Source: Clostridia bacterium (GTDB taxonomy: Bacteria > Bacillota > Clostridia > Christensenellales > CAG-138). Taken from it: DNA of 64,000 nt. The position numbers were made by a program, and so were the translations under genes. The notes under the pieces were generated by a model that was not told where the DNA came from, did not search any database, and worked only from the letters and a program-made list of their open reading frames with translations. The stretch's first letter is position 1. Each line of letters opens with the position of its first letter. Positions 40,945 to 48,866 of the stretch are shown one piece after another. Location of the stretch: NCBI GenBank assembly GCA_017541305.1, contig JAFXZJ010000016.1, positions 1 to 64,000 of the forward strand, written 5' to 3'.

Positions 40945-42725
40945 TGCCGAAGGGGTGCATTTATTTGCGGCAGTTATTCACCGATATCCGCCGGAGCGTA
41001 TTCTCCTTCCGCTGGCTTGCGGCGTCTGTGCTAATAGCCGGAGCCGTGCTCACAGCGGTGCTGACCGATTCAACATACATTGAGACGATGCGATATTTCC
41101 GGCTGCACGGAGGCACGCTCGATTCCTTATTCGCGCACACGGTCATGGCAAAGGCCCTTACGAACGATATGCTTCTTGCTTGTCTTCCGATAGCGGCGGC
41201 GCTGCCCTTCTCGACCGCAGTTATCGAGGACGTGAAAAGCGGCTACATAAAGCAGTTTCTCCCGCTCGTATCGAAAAGGAGTTATGCTGTATCTAAGCTT
41301 TGCTCATGCGCTTTGGCTTCCGTTCTGGCCGTCGCCGTCGGGCTCGGGCTCGTCTATTTCGGGATATACGTCTATCACATGCCCCTCCAGAAGGCTTTTG
41401 AGCTTGCAGAAGAGCAGAGGGCGGCCGCGGAGCTTTTCGGAAGCAATCTTGAAATTATGCTCCGCTGTCTTCCCGCCGCCGCGCTTTGGAGCGCGCTCGC
41501 GCTTTGTATCGGCACTGCGGGCATGAACAAGTTTCCCGCGTACATATCGCCGTTCATCTGCTACTACGTGCTCGTCATAATCGCCGAGCGGTACTTCCGC
41601 GACGTGCTCGTGCTGAACCCGAAGAACTATATCACGGCTTCGGGCGATTTGGGCGGCTCACCTGCCGTGATATCTTCTCTGACTGCGCTTGCGGCAATGC
41701 TCGCCGCATACTTTGCGATCGCGGCGAAGATCGATGGAAATGCAGACAGAAGCGGCGCGCATTACAGCGACAAGCCGATTAAGGTCACCGATAGAAAGAA
41801 GTTCCTTCTGCCCCGAAAGGGCATCCTCGGCGACTTCTCCGAGGTGCTCACCGCCGCGCGCTGCAATTTCAGCTCGTGGCGCACGGGGCCGAGGATCATA
41901 CTCACCTTCGCTTTCACGGCGATACTCTGCTTCCTGCTCTCCAACAAGGTGACGACCTTCGCCTACACCTACGGGACGACGATGCAGATCGCGGAGCCCT
42001 TCGTCTGGACCTTCGGGGACAGCAACAGCATACTGCTTATAAGCCTCATGCTCCTTTTGCTGTTCTCCGATATGCCCAATTTGAGCGCAGGCGTGCCGTA
42101 TTACCTCATCCGCATGAAGCGGCGTACCTGGCTCCTCGGGCAAGTGCTCTACATGGCAGTTACAACAATAATGTACTGCTGTTTCGTCCTTGCCGTGACC
42201 ATGCTGATCTCTATGCAGAACAGCTTTCCCGGCAATATGTGGTCGGAAACGGCGGCGCTCCTCGGCTATTCCGGCACGGGCCGGCGCCTGCTGCTGCCGG
42301 TGTTCGTCAAGACGCTCGAGATGAGCACGCCTTTCGCCGTGACGGGAGCGATATTTGGCGAAATGCTTCTTTACTCCCTGCTCGTGGGCTCGATACTCCT
42401 GCTCTTCAATATCCTAAAGGGCCGCGCGGCGGGCATGGGCGCGGTGCTCGCGTTCTCGCTCTACGGCTTTATCCTCAATCCGCAGACAATTATGACGCTG
42501 CTTAAGCTCCCGGACTATCTGCAGTATCGCGCGAACGTGATAATGGGCTGGCTCTCGCCGCTCAACCACGCGACATATCACATGCACAATTTCGGCTACG
42601 ATCTTCTGCCGACGCTGACGCAGTCGAACCTGATATTCGGCGGATTGATAGCCGTGCTGTTCGTGCTCACGCTGATCGCCATCCGCCGGTACAGCTTCAG
42701 CTTTACCGCCGGAGACAACAATTAG
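40944..42725 (+). CDS. ABC-2-type permease, two permease modules fused
   Basis: A 593-residue membrane protein translated from ATG 40944. It holds two similar halves. Residues about 1-275 contain an N-terminal amphipathic segment (YLRQLFTDIRRSVFSF) and six membrane helices. Residues about 300-593 start again with an amphipathic segment (FSEVLTAARCNFSSWRTG) and six helices, including PYYLIRMKRRTWLLGQVLY at a similar place to IKQFLPLVSKRSYAVSKLCS in the first half. One chain could therefore form the whole transmembrane channel. The ATPase gene follows after 8 bases. Confidence 0.82.
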   Translation: MPKGCIYLRQLFTDIRRSVFSFRWLAASVLIAGAVLTAVLTDSTYIETMRYFRLHGGTLDSLFAHTVMAKALTNDMLLACLPIAAALPFSTAVIEDVKSGYIKQFLPLVSKRSYAVSKLCSCALASVLAVAVGLGLVYFGIYVYHMPLQKAFELAEEQRAAAELFGSNLEIMLRCLPAAALWSALALCIGTAGMNKFPAYISPFICYYVLVIIAERYFRDVLVLNPKNYITASGDLGGSPAVISSLTALAAMLAAYFAIAAKIDGNADRSGAHYSDKPIKVTDRKKFLLPRKGILGDFSEVLTAARCNFSSWRTGPRIILTFAFTAILCFLLSNKVTTFAYTYGTTMQIAEPFVWTFGDSNSILLISLMLLLLFSDMPNLSAGVPYYLIRMKRRTWLLGQVLYMAVTTIMYCCFVLAVTMLISMQNSFPGNMWSETAALLGYSGTGRRLLLPVFVKTLEMSTPFAVTGAIFGEMLLYSLLVGSILLLFNILKGRAAGMGAVLAFSLYGFILNPQTIMTLLKLPDYLQYRANVIMGWLSPLNHATYHMHNFGYDLLPTLTQSNLIFGGLIAVLFVLTLIAIRRYSFSFTAGDNN

Positions 42726-42733
42726 GAGGGCGT

Positions 42734-43372
42734 ATGAATTCAATCGAGATAGAAAACCTGACAATGGATTTCAGGCGCGACCGCGTCTTGCACGGTATCA
42801 CGCACAGCTTTGAAAAGGGGAAGATACACGGCGTCGTGGGCAACAACGGCTCCGGCAAAACGGTCATGTTCAAGTGCATCTGCGGCTTTCTGAACCCGAC
42901 CGGAGGCAGGGTCACGGTCGAGGGCAAGCGTATAGGCAGCGACCGGGATTTCCCCGAGAGCATAGGCATAATCATAGAAGCGCCGGGCTTTCTGCCGCAG
43001 TTTTCCGGGCTCAAAAACCTTGAAATGCTGGCGCAGATTCGGGGAAAGCTTACCCTCACCGAGATAGCGGATGTGATACGCAGAGTCGGGCTCGATCCGA
43101 CTTCAAGAAAGCCCGTCGGAAAGTATTCGCTCGGTATGCGCCAGAGGCTCGGCATCGCGCAGGCCATTATGGAAAAGCCCCGAATACTGATACTCGACGA
43201 GCCCACGAACGGGCTCGACAAGCACGGCGTTGTCGAGATCCGCGAGCTGATTAGGAGCCTTCGGGATCCGGAGCGCACGATACTCATCGCCAGCCATAAC
43301 GTCGCCGACATCGACGAGCTCTGCGATACCGTCTGCGAGATGGATGCGGGCGTGCTGACGAAGATCAGATAA
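42734..43372 (+). CDS. ABC transporter ATPase
   Basis: A 212-residue nucleotide-binding protein with Walker A GNNGSGKT, Q-loop region APGFLPQFSG, signature SLGMRQRLGIAQ (LGMRQ in place of LSGGQ), Walker B RILILDEPTNGLD and H-loop ASHN. This is the pattern of small ATPases that drive ABC-2 exporters for peptides, antibiotics or immunity. GGAGG precedes ATG 42734. It works with the fused permease directly upstream. Confidence 0.93.
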   Translation: MNSIEIENLTMDFRRDRVLHGITHSFEKGKIHGVVGNNGSGKTVMFKCICGFLNPTGGRVTVEGKRIGSDRDFPESIGIIIEAPGFLPQFSGLKNLEMLAQIRGKLTLTEIADVIRRVGLDPTSRKPVGKYSLGMRQRLGIAQAIMEKPRILILDEPTNGLDKHGVVEIRELIRSLRDPERTILIASHNVADIDELCDTVCEMDAGVLTKIR

Positions 43373-43384
43373 GGGGTGAAAAGC

Positions 43385-44686
43385 ATGAAGATCAAAAGGC
43401 TTATTTCGGTATTGTTTTCCGTATTTCTTCTTTGCATTGCGGCTGTTCCCGCCGCAGCGGAGGGCGAGCTCTATATAGATACGAAGACCGTCTATGACGG
43501 CATGACCTGCTCCTATTCGGAGGGCTATATCCCCACCGTCGAAAACGGTGAAGTTCGCATTGTGCTCCCATTGAAGGGCGGCACGGGTTCGACGCTCACA
43601 GTCGTTCCCAATCTGGGCGACGTCTCATCCTGTCCGTTCGTCTACGGGAACTACAACATGACCGTGAAGCGAAACAGTAAAGCCGTTTTCGTTATCGACC
43701 TCAGGCTTAAGCTGTTGGATAACCCGGTCAACGGCGTCTATCCCGTGACGTTCAACGTGACGACTTCCGACGGAACGGCAGGCAGCTTCACGGTTTACGC
43801 AACCGTGGGCGACGTCTCTCAAAGCGGATCCGGCAGCGTCGATTTCTATATCTCCGAGGTAGTTTGCCCCGACGATATCCAGCCGGGCAGCGACTTCACC
43901 GCAAGGATAACCCTTGAAAACATCGGCGGCGTGACTGCCTCTGGCGTCAAGCTTCAATACTCCTCGGAATCTCCCGCACTGACTCCCGTTGGGAGCACTC
44001 ATTCCATGCTCCTTGACGACTTCCCCGCAGGCGAAATCCGCGAGGTCGAGTTGCCCCTGCATTTCAGCCGGGACGCCGCAGCCGGAAGATACTCCGTAAA
44101 CGTCGAGCTCTCATTCAGAACTCCGGGCGGGAATGCAATGGAGGCGCGTGAAAGCTTTTTCGTCGACGTAAGCTCGCATGCCTCTATCGCGTTCGACGAG
44201 CCCGACCTCACGGGCGGCGTCACCGAGGACACGCCCGTCGGCATCTCCGCGAACGTCTACAACACAGGCGGCGTGCCCGTGTATGATGTGTTCGTATCCG
44301 TCGAGGGGCAGGGCGTCTACTCCGATCTCGCGTCGCTGCGCGTTTACTATAAGTCGATCCAACCTGGTGAGACCGCCGCGGGGATGATCACGGCCTATTT
44401 CTACTCCGCCGCAAACTACCTCAATCAAGACGGGACTCTCCCCGTCACCCTTCGCGTCACCTATCAGGACGAAAGCGGCGAACTGCACGAGGAGAAGAAC
44501 ATTTTCAACGTCAGCCTGTTTCCAGCCAAGGCCGCCGACCCCGTCGTGACTCCCGAGCCCGCTAAGGTCAACACCCAAGGCCAGTACTGGACGATCCTCA
44601 TCGCAATCATCTCCGTTATCGCCGTCATCACCGCCATTGCCATAGCCGTGAGCGTGACAAGACGGGCGAGGGTAAACATTAAATAA
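43385..44686 (+). CDS. Membrane-anchored surface protein with NEW3/COG1361-like domains
   Basis: A 433-residue protein from ATG 43385 (AAGGGG nine bases upstream; the GTG at 43376 touches that site). It has a signal peptide ending AAVPAAAEG, then several immunoglobulin-like beta-sandwich domains of the CARDB/NEW3 type (ARITLENIGGVTASGVKLQY, GISANVYNTGGVPVYDVFVS), and a C-terminal membrane helix (about 403-425) with a short basic tail. Proteins of this class often stand outside ABC exporters. Last gene of the operon that starts at 37632. Confidence 0.82.
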   Translation: MKIKRLISVLFSVFLLCIAAVPAAAEGELYIDTKTVYDGMTCSYSEGYIPTVENGEVRIVLPLKGGTGSTLTVVPNLGDVSSCPFVYGNYNMTVKRNSKAVFVIDLRLKLLDNPVNGVYPVTFNVTTSDGTAGSFTVYATVGDVSQSGSGSVDFYISEVVCPDDIQPGSDFTARITLENIGGVTASGVKLQYSSESPALTPVGSTHSMLLDDFPAGEIREVELPLHFSRDAAAGRYSVNVELSFRTPGGNAMEARESFFVDVSSHASIAFDEPDLTGGVTEDTPVGISANVYNTGGVPVYDVFVSVEGQGVYSDLASLRVYYKSIQPGETAAGMITAYFYSAANYLNQDGTLPVTLRVTYQDESGELHEEKNIFNVSLFPAKAADPVVTPEPAKVNTQGQYWTILIAIISVIAVITAIAIAVSVTRRARVNIK

Positions 44687-44715
44687 TCGGAATACGCGCT
44701 GGAAAAAGCATTTCA

Positions 44716-44755
44716 AAAGAGGTCACGCTCACAAAATGGGCGCGACCTCTTTTCT
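44716..44755 (+). terminator. Terminator of the XRE-sigma4/RsgI/ABC operon
   Basis: An arm AAAGAGGTC pairs with GACCTCTTT (44717-44725, 44744-44752) and is followed by TCTATAG. Confidence 0.8.
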
Positions 44756-44788
44756 ATAGTAGACAGAAATATAGAATCTAGTTCAGGA

Positions 44789-44818
44789 AAGAGTGCAATT
44801 AGGCTGCACTCTTTTTTC
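44789..44818 (+). terminator. Second terminator, likely an element edge
   Basis: The stem AAGAGTGCA / TGCACTCTT (44789-44797, 44804-44812) is followed by TTTTCTT. Confidence 0.8.
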
Positions 44819-44860
44819 TTATACTCGGTTTTGAAAGAGCTCTGTAACGAGCAATCCCAA

Positions 44861-45275
44861 TAAATATATTTCACAAAAACGGTCATTCGACCCCAAACAC
44901 CGGGCGGTTTTTTGCCACATGTAATTAGAGGGACTTTTCATGAGATCGCGGCTGGGATCGCGGTCGGTCACAGTCTGACGGGAAATATATTCTGCAAAAC
45001 AGTTCGTTTTTGCCGAACACCCCCATGTTTTTTTGCCAGGTATAAGTGAGGAGACTTTTTTGCGGATCGCGGTCGGGCGGAGCCCGCCGGAAAATATAAT
45101 CTTCCAGACAGCCCGTTTTGATTAAAAATCGGCCTGACTTTTTGCCTACAACCCATGAGAAGGCTTTGATCGATCGTTTCAGCAAAAAATATATTCTCCG
45201 AAAATAATTCTTCGGGGTTACACCCCCCTGTTTTCCTTGCCATAGAACTATAGAGGGACTTTTCAAACCCCGCGC
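44861..45275. repeat. Fourfold degenerate tandem repeat, unit about 95-121 bp
   Basis: Units start near 44862, 44983, 45091 and 45185, each with AAATATATTC-like sequence, then a C-rich middle, then TTTTTTGCC and GAGGGACTTTT-like sequence. On the minus strand each unit reads AAAAGTC...GGCAAAAAA...GG(G)TGTT...AATATATT. Reading frame is not kept between units, so conservation is at DNA or RNA level. Function unknown. The rest of 44819-45854 holds the palindrome and direct repeats listed next; no gene is seen. Confidence 0.7.
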
Positions 45276-45450
45276 ACTTTGACAACCGAGTATCGCTTCC
45301 CGAACCGACATCCAACGATACTTCCGCCTTGAACGCGTCACGGCATTGGGCGGCCCGGCATAGGAATGCGGGGATCCGAGAGGATATGCGGGCCAAGGCC
45401 CGGGAGAGGGAAGATAAGAGCCCAATAACGAAAATATATTTAATAATATA

Positions 45451-45581
45451 TGCAACCCACGGGGGTTACACGTTTTTTATCACATTTTGGGCCTAAAAAT
45501 CAACATATGGTGGTCGGCAATATGCTTGCGACTACATATTGCGATTTGAGGCCGAAATTTTGGCAACCCCCGTGGGTTGCC
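45451..45581. repeat. 130-bp imperfect palindrome with perfect 16-bp ends
   Basis: GCAACCCACGGGGGTT (45452-45467) is exactly inverted at 45565-45580. Inner segments also pair imperfectly (TTTTGGGCCTAAAAATC with the complement of GATTTGAGGCCGAAATTTT, and CATATGGTGGTCG with CGACTACATATTG). It lies just upstream of the mobilizable element genes. Confidence 0.75.
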
Positions 45582-45695
45582 GATTTTGGAGCAAAAAAAG
45601 TGTATGCTGCGGGCGAAAACTTGATCGAATGGTTTATTTCGAGCTCCGGTTTTCACTAATAAAAACTAGTACCACTTTTATCGAAAACGGTGATC

Positions 45696-45768
45696 CCGTT
45701 ATTTGATAACTACCCCCAGTTTTGATTTCACTGCCGCCGTTATCTGATAACTATATCAACTTTTGTCG
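45696..45768. promoter_or_regulatory. Two operator-like repeats upstream of the RepA-like gene
   Basis: CCGTTATTTGATAACTA (45696-45712) and CCGTTATCTGATAACTA (45737-45753), 41 bp apart. Each holds the inverted repeat GTTAT-nTG-ATAAC and is followed by a similar CA(A/G)-TTTTG tail. They may bind a regulator or an initiator. Confidence 0.65.
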
Positions 45769-45854
45769 GTTATCGGCGCATTCGGAATATGAATACTGCT
45801 CCCAATTTTGATCGTTACGGAGCGGTGTATCACTCAGGAAAGGAGGAAACTCAC

Positions 45855-46850
45855 ATGAACGATCTTATCAACATGAACGACGTCGTGACCGAAGAGGTCG
45901 CATGGCTGTGGCCGGGCTACATCCCCGCTGGCAAGCTGACGATAGTCCGCGGCAACCCGGGAGAGGGAAAAACAATGCTCATGATGCACGTCATATCAAG
46001 GCTGACGCAGGGAAGGCCCCTTCCCGGCGAACCCGACGATGCGTTCCGCGATCCCGTCAACTGCATCTACCAGACAGCTGAGGACGGCTTGGGCGACACC
46101 ATAAAGCCTCGTCTTGAAGCGAACGGCGCGGACTGCTCCCGTGTTTTCGTCATCGACGAAACGAAGGATCCGCTCTCCTTCTCGGACGAGCGAATCGAGG
46201 CGGCCATCCGCGAGACGAAAGCGAAGCTGTTTATACTCGATCCCTTACAGGCGTATCTCGGAGCGGGCGTGGACATGTACCGCGCGAACGAAGTTCGTCC
46301 CCAGTTCCACACCCTGAAAGTCATAGCGGAGCGCACGGGCTGCGCGATCGTGCTCATCGAGCATCTGAACAAGATGAAGGGCATGAAGGCGATCAGCCGG
46401 GGCCTCGGCTCCATGGACATCACCGGAGCTGCAAGGAGCGTGCTGCTGCTCGCAAAGCCCAAGGCCAAGGATCCCGAGGTGTACCTTGCTCCGGTCAAGA
46501 GCAATCTCACGGCGCTGAGCCCTACGCTCGTATTCACCGTAGAGGATAACCGCATGTTTCTCGAGGGTACTAGCGATATGACGGCTGATGAACTCTTAGA
46601 GAGCACGAAGGGCGAGTACAAGAAGACGAAGCTCCCGCTTGCCGAAGAGCTCATATCGGGCCTTATGGCATTGGGGAAGGAAGTATCCGCATCAAGCGTC
46701 TACGGTCTTCTGAAGGCTCACGGGATCAGCGAACGCACGGCAAACGAGGCGAAGAAGAATCTCGGCATCGATTCCAAAAAGCAGAAGGACGGCAGCTGGG
46801 CATGGCTCCCGCCGAAGCGGGAGACCGAACAGCTCTCCATTCAGGACTAA
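45855..46850 (+). CDS. RepA-like AAA ATPase / replicative helicase of a mobile element
   Basis: A 331-residue RecA-fold ATPase from ATG 45855 with AGGAGG 8 bases upstream. Walker A is RGNPGEGKTMLM and Walker B LFILDPLQAYLGAG; a downstream CAIVLIEHLNKMKG and SRGLGSMDITGAARSVLLL fit the RepA/DnaB-like helicases of plasmids and integrative elements. The C-terminal ~70 residues look like a winged-helix (VSASSVYGLLKAHGISERTA). It is the first gene of a mobilization module and probably supports replication or primase loading. Confidence 0.85.
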   Translation: MNDLINMNDVVTEEVAWLWPGYIPAGKLTIVRGNPGEGKTMLMMHVISRLTQGRPLPGEPDDAFRDPVNCIYQTAEDGLGDTIKPRLEANGADCSRVFVIDETKDPLSFSDERIEAAIRETKAKLFILDPLQAYLGAGVDMYRANEVRPQFHTLKVIAERTGCAIVLIEHLNKMKGMKAISRGLGSMDITGAARSVLLLAKPKAKDPEVYLAPVKSNLTALSPTLVFTVEDNRMFLEGTSDMTADELLESTKGEYKKTKLPLAEELISGLMALGKEVSASSVYGLLKAHGISERTANEAKKNLGIDSKKQKDGSWAWLPPKRETEQLSIQD

Positions 46851-46863
46851 GATTGCAAAATTG

Positions 46864-46918
46864 AATTTTGCAACCTTGCAAACATCTGCGTACACACAAT
46901 TTTGCAACCTTGCAAAAT
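46864..46918. repeat. Iteron-like TTGCAA repeats
   Basis: ATTTTGCAACCTTGCAAA occurs at 46865-46882 and again at 46899-46916. Each copy holds two TTGCAA palindromes, and a further TTGCAAAA lies at 46854. They sit directly after the RepA-like gene, a usual position for origin iterons. Confidence 0.65.
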
Positions 46919-46958
46919 CGGTCGTATGCGTTAATCACCCATGGCGCCAAAAGCGCCG

Positions 46959-47006
46959 GATTTGGCATCACGAAGCCAAGTGATCGCTTCTGTGTGATGC
47001 CAAATC
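46959..47006. other. Candidate oriT hairpin
   Basis: GATTTGGCATCAC (46959-46971) and GTGATGCCAAATC (46994-47006) form a perfect 13-bp inverted repeat with an inner GAAGC/GCTTC stem. It lies about 165 bp upstream of mobC and the relaxase, where origins of transfer are usually found. Confidence 0.55.
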
Positions 47007-47032
47007 AAATAACCCAATTACAGGAGGTTTTA

Positions 47033-47173
47033 ATGAACAAAATCAACCAAAAACCCAAATCATGCACGGGTGAATGTCTTTGCAAGCATCGCCTTTTTGT
47101 ACCAAAAACGCCTTGCTTGTCGGGGCCTTTCCCCGAACCCGTATGCCGCTTATCGCGGGAGGTGACGCCATGA
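47033..47173 (+). CDS. Small basic, cysteine-containing protein of the mobile element
   Basis: A 46-codon open frame starting at ATG 47033 with AGGAGG 6 bases upstream. The product has an early SCTGECLCKHR cluster and ends SREVTP. Its 3' end overlaps the mobC start by 4 bases (ATGA), which supports real translation, perhaps as a leader that couples expression of mobC. No family recognised. Confidence 0.55.
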   Translation: MNKINQKPKSCTGECLCKHRLFVPKTPCLSGPFPEPVCRLSREVTP

Positions 47174-47490
47174 AGAAAACGACGCACCAATATCACCTGT
47201 GGATGAGCGAAGAAGAGAACGCGGAGCTAACAAGGCTTTGCAATCTTACCGGCCTTTCAAGAGCGAACCTGATACGGAAGCTCATAATGAGCAAGCCCGT
47301 GAAGGAAAGACCGAACGCGGACTTTGCCGAGCTCCGCTCTTCGATCGACAGGATAGGCGTCAACTTCAATCAGCTCGTTCACAGAGCGAACGCAGAGGGC
47401 TTTGTAATGAACGACGACTTCCGCATGGCGCGCATCGCCTTCGAGCGGGTTCTCGCCCTCATGCGGGAATGGGAGGCAGTATGGCGGTAA
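47170..47490 (+). CDS. mobC: MobC-like relaxosome protein
   Basis: A 106-residue DNA-binding accessory protein. ATG 47170 has GGGAGGTGA upstream. The N-terminal half is a ribbon-helix-helix-like segment (WMSEEENAELTRLCNLTGLS, RANLIRKLIM), and the C-terminal half carries IDRIGVNFNQLVHRANAEG, the MobC signature. It should help the relaxase open DNA at oriT. It overlaps the relaxase gene by 10 bases. Confidence 0.87.
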   Translation: MKKTTHQYHLWMSEEENAELTRLCNLTGLSRANLIRKLIMSKPVKERPNADFAELRSSIDRIGVNFNQLVHRANAEGFVMNDDFRMARIAFERVLALMREWEAVWR

Positions 47491-48839
47491 CGAAGGTATT
47501 GTCACGCAGGATGCGGCCCGATCAGCTGATAAGCTACGTCACCAATCCCATGAAGACCGAGGAGCATACCCTCGTCAGCTGCTTCAATTGCGAGCTCGAA
47601 ACGGCGGCAAAGCGGATGCTCGAAACCAAAGCCCGCTGGGGCAAGGAGGGCGGTATCGAAATGTTCCATGGGATACAGTCCTTCGATCCCGGCGAGGTCT
47701 CCCCTGAGGAGGCGCATGAGATCGGCGCTCAGTTCGTGAAGGAGCATTTCCCGGGGTATGAGGTGGTCCTTGCCACGCATATCGACAAAGACCATATCCA
47801 TAACCATATGGCTGTCAACTCCGTGAACGCATTAACGGGCAAGAAGTACCACAGCACCGCGCAGTCGTACTACGTTCAGGTCCGCGGCACGTCGGACAGG
47901 CTCTGCCGCGAGCACGGGCTGTCGGTGATTGAAGAGCCTAAGCCCCATGCGCTCTCATATGCCGAGTGGAGAGCGCGTAAGAACGGTATGCTCACGCTTC
48001 GGGAACAGATGGATCTCGACACCGACGAGGTGCTTTCCACCGCCTGCAGCGTGGGCGATATCTACCGCATGATGGAGGCACGGGGATACGTCGTTGAGCA
48101 CAACAGCAAGTACCCCACGTTCCGTCCTGCCGGAGCGAAGAACGGCTTCCGCATGCGGCAGTGCGGCAAGGCGCTTACTGAGGACGAGCTCGAAAGCTAC
48201 ATCGACGACGCCCTTACGGATACGACCAAGGAGTTCATCATCAAGCAAAGGGAATACGTCCCGTATAAGCCTCTTGTAAAGCCCACCGGCTTTATCGCGC
48301 TCGTGTATCACTGGATGTATGTGCTCGGGATCATCGGTCAGGGAAAGCAGATGGATTTCTACGTCGATCCCAAGGAGGTGCTGAAATTCGAACAGCTTAA
48401 GAGGCAGGCCGAATTCCTCGAGGAATACGGCATCAACGATTTCGACGCGCTCGATGCGCGAGAGACCGTCATCAATGCGGAGATGGACCGCCTGACGAAA
48501 TCCCGTATCATCCTGAACAGCAAAAAGAAGCGTAACAGGAAGCTTTACGACGCTCTTGCCAAGGCGGAATACCTTTCGGGCGTTCCCGACGATTACGCCG
48601 ATGAGCGCGCTCAGCTCGATGAGGCGCGCCGTTTGCTGGAGGGAAGGGATATCGAAGCCCTCAACAAGGAAAAGACCGAGGTTTACGACGGGCTGGTATC
48701 CATTAACAAAGCCTTGCGGGAGCTGAGAGGCGAGCTCAAGCTGATCTCTGCTCTACGTGAAGAAATCCCGCATATCGAAAAGAAGGTTCGGGAAGCAAAC
48801 CGCTCCAGGAGCATTCCCCAATTTCAATGGGAGCGGTAA
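47481..48839 (+). CDS. MobA/MobL-type relaxase (MOBP-like)
   Basis: A 452-residue relaxase that nicks oriT and leads the strand in conjugation. The start is ATG 47481 after GGGAGG; longer frames run into mobC. The N-terminal domain has LISYVTNPMKT (candidate catalytic Tyr), a GIQSFDPGEVSPEEAHEIG segment and the metal-binding three-histidine motif THIDKDHIHNHMAVN. The C-terminal half is charged and partly coiled coil (about 370-440). No type IV secretion genes are nearby, so transfer would depend on a helper element. Confidence 0.92.
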   Translation: MAVTKVLSRRMRPDQLISYVTNPMKTEEHTLVSCFNCELETAAKRMLETKARWGKEGGIEMFHGIQSFDPGEVSPEEAHEIGAQFVKEHFPGYEVVLATHIDKDHIHNHMAVNSVNALTGKKYHSTAQSYYVQVRGTSDRLCREHGLSVIEEPKPHALSYAEWRARKNGMLTLREQMDLDTDEVLSTACSVGDIYRMMEARGYVVEHNSKYPTFRPAGAKNGFRMRQCGKALTEDELESYIDDALTDTTKEFIIKQREYVPYKPLVKPTGFIALVYHWMYVLGIIGQGKQMDFYVDPKEVLKFEQLKRQAEFLEEYGINDFDALDARETVINAEMDRLTKSRIILNSKKKRNRKLYDALAKAEYLSGVPDDYADERAQLDEARRLLEGRDIEALNKEKTEVYDGLVSINKALRELRGELKLISALREEIPHIEKKVREANRSRSIPQFQWER

Positions 48840-48866
48840 TAACAAAGAAAGAATAAGGAGATTTAC

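Noticed and set aside
44861..45275. CRISPR array
   Set aside because: Unit length of 91-121 bp with drift, no constant short repeat with unique spacers, and no cas genes.
44925..45455. A 176-codon minus-strand frame with recurring peptide pattern
   Set aside because: It crosses the tandem repeat, there is no ribosome site, and the frame changes between units, so I treat the conservation as DNA or RNA level.
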